DNA of 64,000 nucleotides, from positions 2,453,501 to 2,517,500 of the forward strand of contig NZ_CP043930.1 of assembly GCF_009720525.1 (NCBI RefSeq), read 5' to 3'. Position 1 is the first letter of the stretch. The number at the start of each line of letters is the position of its first letter. A program made the position numbers and the translations under genes. Origin of the DNA: Gimesia benthica (GTDB lineage Bacteria; Planctomycetota; Planctomycetia; Planctomycetales; Planctomycetaceae). Below are positions 47,461-56,550 of the stretch, one piece after another. The notes under the pieces are model-generated. The model was not told where the DNA came from. It did not search any database and saw only the letters and a program-made list of their open reading frames with translations.

Positions 47461-49347
47461 ATGAATGAAACGACGAGAACATTGACCTTTGTGGGAATCG
47501 CCGTGGTTGCCTTAATTGCGGCGTTCGTAACCGATCGCGCCTCGCAACCGGTCGAGCTGACGGGTTATGAAAAGGTAGGCGAAGAATTCTATCCGGACTT
47601 CACGGATCCGACCCAGGCGCGAGCGCTGCGGGTGGTGAGCTACGATGAAGATTCCGCCACGCTGAAAGTCTTCAACGTGGACTATAAAAACGGTGCCTGG
47701 CGGATTCCGTCGCACCATGACTACCCGGCTGACGCCGAAGACGAACTGGCGGAAACCGCCACTTCCCTGGTAGGAGTAGTTCGCGGTGCCCTGGAAAGCC
47801 GGCGGAAAAGCGACCATGAACGTTTTGGCGTCATCGATCCACTGGACGAATCGAACACCAACCTGCAGGGCCGCGGTCAGCGTCTGACACTGTCCAAAGA
47901 GGGTGGTGCGCCGCTGGTCGACTTTATTATCGGTAAGCAGGTACCGGAACAACCCAATGAATATTATGTGCGGAAAGTCGACGAAGATTCGGTCTACCGG
48001 ACTAAGCTCAACGTGGATCTCTCCTCTGATTTCTCGGACTGGATCGAACCGGATCTGCTGAAGGTCGACCGGGATCGACTGGTGGAAATCATCGTGAATA
48101 AATACTCGATCGATGAAACCAATCGGCGCCTGGTGGACGAGGAACTTTCGACGCTGAAACGCAAAAACTCCAGCTCTCCCTGGGAACTGGAAGGCCTGAA
48201 TACCGAAACCGAGAAACTGAATACCGCCGATGTCAACCAGATGATCAACACGCTGGTCGACCTCAAGATTCAGGGAATCCGTCCCAAGCCGGCCGCCATC
48301 GCTGCGGAGCTCAAGAAATCGGGACAGCTGCAGCTGAAAAATGCACTCGACTTTGTCGATCTGCAAAGCAAAGGTTTCATCGTGGCCCAGACAGCTTCGG
48401 GCGGTCAGCAGCTGGTATCCAACGAAGGGGAAGTGATCGTAGTCACCAACCAGGGTGTGGTCTACTCGCTCTACTTTGGTGAAATCTTTACCGGCAGCAC
48501 GCTGGATATCGAAGTCGGTAACGGCAGTAAAGAGAAGAGTGAGAAAGCCCCGGCGAAAGATGCTGAAAAAGCGGATTCCAAAGAGAAGAAACCTGCCGAC
48601 AAAACTGAAGAGTCGGTAGAGAAGCCGGGCAAAACCGATGACAATGATGCCATGAAGACCAGCCGTTACCTGTTCGTGACGGTGACCTTCGATCCGTCCT
48701 TTATCGGCGATCCACCACAGAAGCCGACCAAACCGGAAAAGCCGGCAGAGACGAAAGAAAAAGCGGACAGCGATAAACCAGCCGATGCGAAAGCAGCTGA
48801 CAAGAAGGATGAGAAAACCGACGAGAAGAAGCCGGATCCGGAAGCAGAATATGCAGCCGCGATGAAGAAGTATGAGTCGGCTCTCAAAACCTACGAGAAA
48901 CAGCTGAAGGAGTACGACGAGAAGGTCATCAAGGGCCAGGAACGCGTGCAGGAGCTGAATCAGCGGTTCGCGGACTGGTACTACGTGATTTCCGCCAACA
49001 GCTTCGAGAAGCTGCGGATGTCGCGGAAAGCCCTGGTCGAGCCGGCTGACAAACCCGAAGAGGGTGCCGCTAAACCGGGAGCGGGTAATCCCGCTCTGGG
49101 AATTCCGGGCCTGAACCTTCCCGGCATGAAGGCTCCCGCTCAGCCAGGTGGGGAGCCTGCAGCGCCGAAACCGGCTCCGTCCGCGAAACCTGCTCCAGCG
49201 AAATCCGACAGCGAGAGTAAACCGGCGCCCGCCAAAACAGAGGCAAAACCTAAGCCTGCTGCGGAAAAAGCCTCCCCCAAGCAGCCGGAAGCTGAGAAAA
49301 AGTCTACGGATTCCAAGCCTCCCGAGAAGGCAGCTGGTTCTGAGTAA
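47461..49347 (+). CDS. DUF4340 domain protein, third member of the Gld-like operon
   Basis: 628 residues. An N-terminal membrane anchor (about 8-24, FVGIAVVALIAAFVTDRAS) is followed by DUF4340 domains (about 25-340). Two long Lys/Pro/Ala/Glu-rich low-complexity stretches at about 355-465 and 540-628 flank a coiled coil (about 465-520, YESALKTYEKQLKEYDEKVI). DUF4340 proteins regularly follow GldG-type genes, as here after 63 bp, and the three are probably one operon. The function of the domain is not known. A terminator follows. Confidence 0.85.
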   Translation: MNETTRTLTFVGIAVVALIAAFVTDRASQPVELTGYEKVGEEFYPDFTDPTQARALRVVSYDEDSATLKVFNVDYKNGAWRIPSHHDYPADAEDELAETATSLVGVVRGALESRRKSDHERFGVIDPLDESNTNLQGRGQRLTLSKEGGAPLVDFIIGKQVPEQPNEYYVRKVDEDSVYRTKLNVDLSSDFSDWIEPDLLKVDRDRLVEIIVNKYSIDETNRRLVDEELSTLKRKNSSSPWELEGLNTETEKLNTADVNQMINTLVDLKIQGIRPKPAAIAAELKKSGQLQLKNALDFVDLQSKGFIVAQTASGGQQLVSNEGEVIVVTNQGVVYSLYFGEIFTGSTLDIEVGNGSKEKSEKAPAKDAEKADSKEKKPADKTEESVEKPGKTDDNDAMKTSRYLFVTVTFDPSFIGDPPQKPTKPEKPAETKEKADSDKPADAKAADKKDEKTDEKKPDPEAEYAAAMKKYESALKTYEKQLKEYDEKVIKGQERVQELNQRFADWYYVISANSFEKLRMSRKALVEPADKPEEGAAKPGAGNPALGIPGLNLPGMKAPAQPGGEPAAPKPAPSAKPAPAKSDSESKPAPAKTEAKPKPAAEKASPKQPEAEKKSTDSKPPEKAAGSE

Positions 49348-49370
49348 TCGGCGGAACAACAGTCCATTCA

Positions 49371-49427
49371 GCCAAGCCTGAGGCGGTCGGTAATCGTGCC
49401 GAACCCGCTTCAGGATTGGCTTTTTTT
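49371..49427 (+). terminator. Rho-independent terminator of the Gld-like operon
   Basis: Long imperfect stem 49371-49390 with 49399-49420 (small bulges), an 8-nt loop and seven T. The remaining 230 bp up to the thioredoxin-like gene are AT-rich and must hold its promoter; I see no other element. Confidence 0.8.
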
Positions 49428-49660
49428 CGTGGCAGAGCCCAATTCTGTTCCGGTTAGGTAGACTTTACGGGCCATGTGCCCAACAAACCGGTAATTCCGA
49501 TCGAATCATTCATAGAAGTTCCTCATCTGATACCGATAAAGCACAGTGAACGATTTATAACGATTTTGTAAGTTGCTCACATAAAACGGGTCTATCAGTT
49601 ATCAGTCACATAAGTATAGATACCGAATCAGGTTACCTTACTTATGAAGGAGTCTACGAA

Positions 49661-50158
49661 ATGAAACGACTTCCCCAGAAGCTCCAGTGGGCCGTTGTTG
49701 GCTTTTCACTTGTCGTCGTGGTTGGCATCTGTATCGAGCTCTTGAAATCCGATTCAAAAGCCTCAAACGCGGAATCAGTCGCGGAGGAGATCAAGTGGCA
49801 CCAGGACCTGGAAACGGCTCACCAGGCCGCGATGAAAAGTAACAAACCGGTATTCATCGTATTTGATGCCAGCTGGTGTACTTACTGCCGGAAACTGGAG
49901 AAAGATACCCTCTCCGATCCACGAATGGCCCGCTACCTGAATCAGGCATTCGAGCCTGTACACCTCGATTTCGACAAAGATCGGGAAATTGCCGACACCC
50001 TGAAGGTGAAATCGATTCCATGTACAGTCGTTCTGAGTGCAGAAGCAGACCTGCTGGCGCGTCAGGTGGGATATTCCAAAGTTCCCCGCTATCACGCGAT
50101 GTTGGAAAAAGCCCGCAAATTGCAGGCTGTGATTCGCCACATCGAGTACTCAAAATAA
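49661..50158 (+). CDS. Membrane-anchored thioredoxin-like protein
   Basis: 165 residues. An N-terminal signal anchor (about 10-27, WAVVGFSLVVVVGICIELL) is followed by a thioredoxin_7-type domain with the redox motif FDASWCTYCRKLEKDT (CxxC at about 72-75) and the cis-Pro loop KSIPCTVVLS. It carries AAGGAG 8 nt before the ATG. The extra-cytoplasmic thioredoxin-like domain suggests disulfide reduction or exchange in the periplasm. It stands alone; no partner is adjacent. Confidence 0.88.
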   Translation: MKRLPQKLQWAVVGFSLVVVVGICIELLKSDSKASNAESVAEEIKWHQDLETAHQAAMKSNKPVFIVFDASWCTYCRKLEKDTLSDPRMARYLNQAFEPVHLDFDKDREIADTLKVKSIPCTVVLSAEADLLARQVGYSKVPRYHAMLEKARKLQAVIRHIEYSK

Positions 50159-50238
50159 GTCTGAATTCTGCTGATATCACTGATTCGCACATGGCGCAAA
50201 TCTTGTAAAAGCAATAAAGAACGTGTATTTTGCGCTGT

Positions 50239-51702
50239 ATGAATAAAAGCAAAGAGCCTTTTGGCAAGAATCCGTCGGGCGAAGGAGACTCCTGGGAGTC
50301 CCTCGCAGGTGACCTGTTTGGAATTGATTTTGACCAGCAGGTCAAACCCGAGCCCGTCGATTTTGATGAAGATGATCTGCCCGAAGACGACGAGGCAGAC
50401 GTTGAGGCTACCTCTGAGGAACCGGAAACCCCGGCCCCTGCAGAGCCGTCGGCTGCTGCCGTCTCCCGTGTTCAGGATGAGACGGATGAAGATGACGACG
50501 ATGATAGTGGATTCGGTTCCGCCATCTTCGAAGATGACGACGACGATGAGCCTGAAGTACTCGTCTCTGATGAAGATGACGAGGAAGAAGCCGACGATGA
50601 AGAAGAGGACGACGACGAAGATGAAGTGATCGCGTCCTTCGATGATGACGAAGAGGACGAGGAAGACGAAATCGAAGAAGATTTCGAACCCGCCGCTCAA
50701 GTCGCAGCCGAGTCTTCCGTTGACGATGACGACGAAGAAGACACCTACTGGGATGCTCTGGACGGCTGGGACTGGGACGAAGACGATTCCAAGTCAGCGA
50801 AGAGCCCCGCCGCCTCTGATGATGATGAGGAGGATGACGAAGACGACGAGGACGAGGACGATGTCTTCGCTGAAGCCGATGAAGAAGAAGACGAAGAGGA
50901 TGAGGAAGCGGTTGCTGAAGCTGAGGAAGTAGTCCAGGAGAAACCGGCCCGCTCCCGTCGTTCGCGTAGTCGCAAAAAGAAAACCGCAGAAAATCCCCCT
51001 GCCACCGCTCGAACAGACGAACGTCTGGACGACGACGATTCCTTCGGCTTCGGTCTGATTTCGGAAGAAGTTTCCTTCGAAGTTGAGGAAGAAGACGAAG
51101 AGGATCTGGAGGACGAAGCCGTCGCCGAAGAAGAAGAGACGGTTGTAGCAGAAGAAGACTCCGAGGAAGAAGAAGCGGAAGAACCGAAGAAGCCCCGTCG
51201 TCGTCGACGCCGGAGACGTTCACGTTCGCGTAAGAAAGAAGAAACTTCTGAAACCGCTGAGGATGAGGAAGAGACGGAAGACGAAGCTGAGGAACTGGAA
51301 GTCGACGATGAAGCCTCTGATGAAGAGGACGAAGAGGAGTCCGAACAGAAGCCAAAACGCTCGCGCCGCTCTCGTCGTCGCAAAAAGCCTGCTGCTGCAG
51401 AGTCTGAGTCTGACTCTGACGATGAAACAGACAGCTCCGAAGCACCGCGTCCCCGCAAGAAAGAGATCGAAAACAAATATCCCAACGTACCAAGTTGGGA
51501 AGAAGCCATCTCTTATCTGCTGAACCCCAAGCTGGTGAGCGGCAAGTCCTCCACCCAGGACAAAGCCAAAGAGGGAGACAGCAAGAAATCGGATCCGGAA
51601 GCAGCTGACGATCAGAGCCGCCGACGTCCGAAACGCTCTTCGCGTCGTTCATCCGGAAAACGGGGTGGTGGAAACCGGAAGCCATCTCCGAAAAAATCCT
51701 AG
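50239..51702 (+). CDS. Highly acidic low-complexity protein with Arg/Lys-rich patches
   Basis: 487 residues from ATG 50239; a TTG three codons upstream is the longest form. About residues 35-250 and 270-400 are dominated by Asp and Glu, with three or four short basic patches of RSRRSRSRKKK and RRRRRRRSRSRKK type spaced through the second half. A short ordered block NKYPNVPSWEEAISYLLNPK (about 415-435) is followed by another basic tail. Similar planctomycete proteins exist, but I know of no assigned function. Acidic runs with RS/RK patches suggest RNA or DNA contact, possibly with ribonuclease or chromatin proteins. It is 46 bp upstream of panC. Confidence 0.75.
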   Translation: MNKSKEPFGKNPSGEGDSWESLAGDLFGIDFDQQVKPEPVDFDEDDLPEDDEADVEATSEEPETPAPAEPSAAAVSRVQDETDEDDDDDSGFGSAIFEDDDDDEPEVLVSDEDDEEEADDEEEDDDEDEVIASFDDDEEDEEDEIEEDFEPAAQVAAESSVDDDDEEDTYWDALDGWDWDEDDSKSAKSPAASDDDEEDDEDDEDEDDVFAEADEEEDEEDEEAVAEAEEVVQEKPARSRRSRSRKKKTAENPPATARTDERLDDDDSFGFGLISEEVSFEVEEEDEEDLEDEAVAEEEETVVAEEDSEEEEAEEPKKPRRRRRRRRSRSRKKEETSETAEDEEETEDEAEELEVDDEASDEEDEEESEQKPKRSRRSRRRKKPAAAESESDSDDETDSSEAPRPRKKEIENKYPNVPSWEEAISYLLNPKLVSGKSSTQDKAKEGDSKKSDPEAADDQSRRRPKRSSRRSSGKRGGGNRKPSPKKS

Positions 51703-51748
51703 TCGCCTGACAGGACGAGATCTTAACCATAGATCGGAGTAAGCGCGC

Positions 51749-52606
51749 ATGGATACGGTTGCTGAAATCCCGGAACTGCGACAGCGAGTACGTGCTGCCC
51801 GCCAGGGAGGTGCCGTCATCGGTTTTGTGCCGACCATGGGTGCCCTGCATCAGGGACATGCCAGCCTCGTGGAAGCCGCACGAAAAGAGTGCGATTTCGT
51901 CGTGGTTTCGATCTTCGTGAATCCGACACAGTTCGGTCCCAATGAAGATTTCGACAAGTACCCGCGAACGCTGGCTGCAGACCTGGAGAAATGCCAGGCT
52001 GCGGGGGCGGACCTGGTCTGGACGCCAACCAAAGACATGATGTATCCGGCCCACTTCTCAACGCATGTGGATGTGGAAACACTGACGGAGACACTGGAGG
52101 GCGCGACCCGTCCGCATCACTTCCGCGGCGTCACGACCGTAGTCACCAAACTCCTGCTCAGCTGTCTGCCCGACAAAGCATATTTCGGGGCGAAAGATTA
52201 TCAGCAGCAGGCCATCGTGCGGCGGATGTGTCTCGATCTGAATCTTCCGGTGGAAATTGTCACGTGCCCTATTATCCGGGACGCCGATGGTCTGGCACTG
52301 AGCAGCCGCAATGCTTATCTCTCAGCGGAAGAAAGGGCATCGGGCTTGTCCCTTTCTCGAGCGCTGGCACTGGCCGAGGAGCGAATCGCCTCGGGTGAGA
52401 CGGATCTTGAGCGCATCAAAACAGAAATGCGGGAGCTGCTGTCGAAAACGCCGCTGATCAAACTCGATTACGCGACGATTGCTGATCCAGATACCCTGGA
52501 AGAGCTCTCAACCGCGCAAAGCCGGATGGTCGCGTTGATCGCCGCCTGGTCCGGTTCCACACGATTGATCGATAATCGTGAGCTGACGACTGATTCGCAG
52601 GTTTGA
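51749..52606 (+). CDS. panC: Pantoate--beta-alanine ligase (pantothenate synthetase)
   Basis: 285 residues, the family length. It joins pantoate and beta-alanine with ATP in the pantothenate/CoA pathway. The HIGH-like nucleotide motif is GFVPTMGALHQGHASLV (about 31-47), and FVNPTQFGPNEDFDKYPR, FGAKDYQQQAIVRRM and DADGLALSSRNAYLS are all conserved, so the active site is complete. panB and panD are not in the window. It lies 46 bp after the acidic-protein gene, and the two may share a transcript. Confidence 0.97.
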   Translation: MDTVAEIPELRQRVRAARQGGAVIGFVPTMGALHQGHASLVEAARKECDFVVVSIFVNPTQFGPNEDFDKYPRTLAADLEKCQAAGADLVWTPTKDMMYPAHFSTHVDVETLTETLEGATRPHHFRGVTTVVTKLLLSCLPDKAYFGAKDYQQQAIVRRMCLDLNLPVEIVTCPIIRDADGLALSSRNAYLSAEERASGLSLSRALALAEERIASGETDLERIKTEMRELLSKTPLIKLDYATIADPDTLEELSTAQSRMVALIAAWSGSTRLIDNRELTTDSQV

Positions 52607-52752
52607 ATTACGTCGATCTCACGAATTGATATTGACGTAAGCTGCTGAAAAGTAAGAAGATACCATCTCAGCGTTGATCGAATTTGTGCAAAACTGCGGT
52701 TTTCTGTGAACCGTGGGAACTTCTTTGAGCCTGGTTTCGTCTCTCTATTACT

Positions 52753-53376
52753 GTGACCAACAATGATCAATACCTGATTCAAGAGTGTTTGGCAGGTCGT
52801 ACTGAGGCGTTTGATCAGCTGGTTCTAAAATATCAGGACCGTCTGTATCGAACACTGGTGCGGATTCTGGGCTCCAGCGACGATGCGCGCGACGCAGCCC
52901 AGGAAGGCTTTACCCAGGCATTTTTCAAGTTGAACACATTCCGGGGAACAGCCGCCTTTTACTCCTGGCTGTTCCGCATCGCTTTTAATGCAGCGATTAC
53001 CCAGAAACGAAAACAGAAACGATCCGCCACCCCCATTGATCCGCAGGAAAACCAGTCAGGTCAATGGCTGGAAGATCCTCACCCCGACCAACACCCTCCC
53101 GACGTGGCAGAACGCACCGAGCGCAAACAGATCGTCCACCAGGCGTTGAATGAATTACAGGAAGAATACCGGACCCCGCTGATTCTGCGGGAGCTGGAAG
53201 GTTTGTCATACGGAGAAATCGCAGAGCTCACGGATGTTCCACTGGGAACGGTCCGCAGCCGCATTTTTAGAGGAAGGAATGAACTGAAACAGAAACTGAA
53301 CGCGTTGTTCCAGGAGGCACCCCTGGCCCGTGTTTCCGAGTCTGACCACGAGTCATCTATAAGTGAATCAAAATGA
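52753..53376 (+). CDS. ECF-type RNA polymerase sigma factor
   Basis: 207 residues starting at GTG 52753. Region 2 contains AFDQLVLKYQDRLYRTLVRI and DARDAAQEGFTQAFFKLNTF, and region 4 contains LQEEYRTPLILRELEGLSYG and a helix-turn-helix (IAELTDVPLGTVRSRIFRGR). It resembles SigW/RpoE-like ECF factors. The stop overlaps the start of the next gene by 4 bp (ATGA), so an anti-sigma partner is expected there. Confidence 0.93.
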   Translation: MTNNDQYLIQECLAGRTEAFDQLVLKYQDRLYRTLVRILGSSDDARDAAQEGFTQAFFKLNTFRGTAAFYSWLFRIAFNAAITQKRKQKRSATPIDPQENQSGQWLEDPHPDQHPPDVAERTERKQIVHQALNELQEEYRTPLILRELEGLSYGEIAELTDVPLGTVRSRIFRGRNELKQKLNALFQEAPLARVSESDHESSISESK

Positions 53377-55007
53377 GTAGTCCATCATCTAACGAAAACC
53401 TGTCCGCCTACTTCGACCGGGAGTCCTCTGACGAGGAAAGCCGGGAGTTGGAGTCGCTGCTGGAAGAGTCAGCGGCAGCGCGACAGGAACTGCACGAGTT
53501 CGGTGAGATCTCCCGGCTGATCCAGGAGACAGCGACGGAATCTGCGCCCCCCGAACTGGCGCCCTCGATCCGTAAACGGATCGAACAGGAAACCCTGTTG
53601 AATTCCACTCCAGCAACACCCGCGACGGCTCCGGCCCCGTCGGGTCCTTCGATGCTGCGTTACCGGATTGCGGTCGCTATCAGTACCTGTTCTTCTCTGG
53701 CAGCCTTGGTCTTATTTATTTTACTGCTGAATATTCCAGAGCCGAACGCAGGTACCAACTGGCAGATGACCTCTTCCGATCAACAGCCAACACTAATGAG
53801 TCATGCCGAACCCGCTCCCGAATCAGAGGGCGCGCTGCGGGAAGGTGAGCAGATGGACGCGTATCATGACAGTTTCAGTTACCAGGGTAAACCGGTCGCA
53901 GACCTGAAAATGAAAGCGGCGGCAGCTCCCCCTGAGAATGCGCCTTCTGTCTCCCTGCGGATGTCAGCCCCTGCCGCTGCGAAAAGCGAGCTGGTGAAAG
54001 GACAACCAGGGGTGGGCAGGGCTGGTCTGGCCCGTAAAGAGACGGCAGACTTTGCGATTAAAAACACGTTTGCAGAGCAGAAAGCCATGCAACGCATGGC
54101 GGAAGTCCAAGCCCGGAATCGTCTCACGTTTCCGGTAATTCCTCCGATGACAGGTCTGCCCTCACATATCCCCATGGATGCGATTCGTATTGGCGACGTC
54201 TTGCCTTACTTCCAGGATATCAATGGCAAGGTTGCAGTGATTGAAGTGCGAGTGGTCGATGTGAAACAGGCACTGGGCACCATGGAACTGCTGTTGAGCA
54301 AGAATAACATTCCGGTCAATCAGAAAAAACAGTCCGAAGTGGAACGTCAGCTGAACCGCCTGAATTCCCAGAACGGTAACGGCGCCGGTGAAAAGAAGAC
54401 GGAATCGGCTCAAGAGGATGAACTGTTCGCGGTCTTCGTGGAAGCCTCCGATACCCAGGTGGCCTCGGCGCTGAATGATCTGCAGAAAGATCTGAATCAG
54501 AGTCAGTTGCTGGGCCTGTCCCTGCAGCCGGCCATCGATGAATCTTCACTGACGGAAAGCGTCAAAGACCTGCCACGTCTGCTGGCAGAGAACACCGAAG
54601 TCAAAGCTGACACCCCCTTCGAAGTGGGCGGCAATCAAAAGCAGGATATCAAAGCCAGCGACGATGCTTCTGCTAACGATGGTCTGGCGCGTTCGAACGA
54701 TAACACAGGTTACCAGACCCGCTATCGGATGCAGGTGCCTGCCGAACAGCTCACGCGACGCGCAAGAGAGTACAAACGAGCGACGCCACTCCCGACATTG
54801 AGCCAGGCCAGGTCTGCTTCACCCGAGGCGCCCCTGGTTGCCTCCAAGCCGAACCAGGGGCTGCTGCCATACGCTGCTGATCAGAAACTGACAACGAGCC
54901 AGCGATCCGCAGGCGGGGATAAACCCCCGGTCAGAGTGCTGTTTGTGTTTAAGAACAGTCAGAGCCAGACACCAGTTGTACCTCCCGCTCCCCCGGCGTC
55001 CCGCTGA
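53373..55007 (+). CDS. Large anti-sigma-like membrane protein without zinc ligands
   Basis: 544 residues. The N-terminal 60 residues resemble an anti-sigma domain (LSAYFDRESSDEESRELESL) but lack the HxxxCxxC zinc ligands. One membrane helix is at about 97-118. The large extracytoplasmic part is partly low complexity, with an ordered beta-alpha region at about 290-390 (GKVAVIEVRVVDVKQALGTM) that recurs in planctomycete anti-sigma proteins. Translational coupling with the ECF gene (ATGA) makes the regulatory role likely. The sensed signal is unknown. Confidence 0.75.
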   Translation: MSSPSSNENLSAYFDRESSDEESRELESLLEESAAARQELHEFGEISRLIQETATESAPPELAPSIRKRIEQETLLNSTPATPATAPAPSGPSMLRYRIAVAISTCSSLAALVLFILLLNIPEPNAGTNWQMTSSDQQPTLMSHAEPAPESEGALREGEQMDAYHDSFSYQGKPVADLKMKAAAAPPENAPSVSLRMSAPAAAKSELVKGQPGVGRAGLARKETADFAIKNTFAEQKAMQRMAEVQARNRLTFPVIPPMTGLPSHIPMDAIRIGDVLPYFQDINGKVAVIEVRVVDVKQALGTMELLLSKNNIPVNQKKQSEVERQLNRLNSQNGNGAGEKKTESAQEDELFAVFVEASDTQVASALNDLQKDLNQSQLLGLSLQPAIDESSLTESVKDLPRLLAENTEVKADTPFEVGGNQKQDIKASDDASANDGLARSNDNTGYQTRYRMQVPAEQLTRRAREYKRATPLPTLSQARSASPEAPLVASKPNQGLLPYAADQKLTTSQRSAGGDKPPVRVLFVFKNSQSQTPVVPPAPPASR

Positions 55008-55038
55008 GGGGAACACCGGGAGGGAGGTGATTTAGATC

Positions 55039-55070
55039 TAAGACCGTCTGATGGGACGACCGTCTTATTT
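55039..55070. terminator. Bidirectional terminator-like hairpin
   Basis: Stem 55039-55048 with 55058-55067 (one C-C mismatch), a 9-nt loop, and short T runs. It lies between the convergent anti-sigma and lactonase-like genes. Confidence 0.5.
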
Positions 55071-56111
55071 GGCCTTCTGTGGTCCGACGTGTCCCCTGGT
55101 CCTGGTCTGAATGCGAACCAGGTAAGTATCTGCGGTGAGGTAGAGGACTGAACCGTCATTCCCCCAGGCACAGTTGGCGGTCCGTTCGCCGGTGCTGATG
55201 CGTCCCAGCAAATCTCCTTCGGGACTGAAGATATAACAGCCCCCTGGTCCGGTGGCGAAGACGTTCCCTTTGAGGTCGGTCTTCAGACCATCGGGAAGTC
55301 CGGGGAGCTTGCCGACATTTTCGGTGACATCACAGAAGACCTTGCTCTGCCCCAGTGTCCCATCCTTATTGACGGGGAATGCTTTCCAGAGTGCGGCTTC
55401 AGGATCGGACTGAGCGACGTACAGTGTTTTTTCATCCGGTGAGAAGGCGATGCCGTTGGGGCGGGTCATTTCTTTCGTAAGCAGAGTCAGGGTTCCGTCA
55501 GTCGCCAGACGGTAGACGCCACAGAAGTCGAGTTCGCGACGGGGATCGTTATAACGATCGGGCAGACCGTACGGGGGATCGGTGAAGTAGAAATCCCCGT
55601 TGGATTTGAATGTACCATCGTTGGGGCTGTTGAGACGTTTGCCCATGTAGTTGTCGACCATCGTCCGCTTGCCCCCATCTTTGGTGAGGACGGAAATCCG
55701 CCGGTCGCCATGCTCACAGGAGACCAGCCGTCCCTGAGGATCCAGGATCAGACCATTGCAGCCAGGCTCGCCTCCGTAGGGAGCGACTCCGGTGTATCCC
55801 GAGGGTTTCATGAACAGAGACGCACCAGTTCCCTCTTTCCATTTCATGACCGAGTTGCGGGGAATATCGGAAAAGAGCAGATAACCGTCTTTCGCATCTC
55901 CAACCCAGACAGGACCTTCGGACCAATCGAAGCCGGAGGAGAGAACCTCGATCTTCGCATCCTTGTCTATCAGTTGATCGAGACGTGGATCAATGCGAAT
56001 GACTTCGCCCAGTGTGGGGTAATTGGTCGAGTCCTGCGCGTGCCCTTGGGAGGGGGCGAGACAGAGGAGACTTGTGACCAGCAGCAGACAGGAGAGTGGA
56101 ATGGTTTTCAT
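55065..56111 (-). CDS. Secreted SMP-30/gluconolactonase-like beta-propeller
   Basis: 348 residues. A signal peptide (about 1-25, LSCLLLVTSLLCLAPSQGHA) is followed by an SMP-30/LRE propeller. Family blocks include SSGFDWSEGPVWVGDAKDGY, GCNGLILDPQGRLVSCEHGD, LNSPNDGTFKSNGDFYFTDP and MTRPNGIAFSPDEKTLYVAQ, which supply the Glu, Asn and Asp metal ligands of lactonases. It probably hydrolyses a sugar lactone in the periplasm. It stands alone, upstream of tRNA-His on the other strand. Confidence 0.92.
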   Translation of the reverse strand: MKTIPLSCLLLVTSLLCLAPSQGHAQDSTNYPTLGEVIRIDPRLDQLIDKDAKIEVLSSGFDWSEGPVWVGDAKDGYLLFSDIPRNSVMKWKEGTGASLFMKPSGYTGVAPYGGEPGCNGLILDPQGRLVSCEHGDRRISVLTKDGGKRTMVDNYMGKRLNSPNDGTFKSNGDFYFTDPPYGLPDRYNDPRRELDFCGVYRLATDGTLTLLTKEMTRPNGIAFSPDEKTLYVAQSDPEAALWKAFPVNKDGTLGQSKVFCDVTENVGKLPGLPDGLKTDLKGNVFATGPGGCYIFSPEGDLLGRISTGERTANCAWGNDGSVLYLTADTYLVRIQTRTRGHVGPQKAK

Positions 56112-56356
56112 GCGCTTTTTCCCTGTTTTGTAAGTCTATGAGATCAAGTGAATTCATCGGGGAATATTGAAGTATCAATTCTACAGATTGTGTGCAGGAG
56201 ATGCACGTATCGAGGAAATATTCTTGAATCAGGGGCTTGGAATACTTGCATCCCGAAAGGTGCTTCGATAACGTAGGCTCTGAACCGATTCGGGTCCCTG
56301 AAGACTTTTCAGCAGCCTGAAAACCGATTAAAATCAGTCTGAACAAGACACATATG

Positions 56357-56430
56357 GTGGGTATAGCTCAGTTGGTTAGAGCGCCGGATTGTGATTCCGG
56401 AGGTCGCGGGTTCGAACCCCGTTACTCACC
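56357..56430 (+). tRNA. tRNA-His (GTG anticodon)
   Basis: Complete cloverleaf: acceptor 56357-56363 with 56423-56429, D-arm GCTC...GAGC, anticodon stem CCGGA/TCCGG with loop TTGTGAT, and T-arm GCGGG TTCGAAC CCCGT. The base before it (56356) is G and the discriminator base is C, giving the G-1:C73 pair that defines histidine tRNA. CCA is not encoded. A T run follows at once. Confidence 0.97.
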
Positions 56431-56550
56431 CTTTTTTCTCTTTTGAGGCCCCTTCAGCGACGTGATCAGACAGTCGCGGCTCCGCCTCTTCTGTTCCTTG
56501 CAGATGGAACAGCTCTCCCGTGATGTTGCGATCACAGCCAGCACCTCGAT

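Noticed and set aside
47512..49359. Minus-strand frame of 615 codons opposite the DUF4340 gene
   Set aside because: Antisense of a Lys/Pro/Ala-rich gene with the composition bias expected from that; the plus-strand gene has clear family features and operon context.
50408..52054. Long minus-strand frame of 548 codons opposite the acidic-protein gene and the start of panC
   Set aside because: It is Arg/His/Leu-rich as expected for the antisense of a GAA/GAT-rich gene and runs into the panC gene, which is well conserved.
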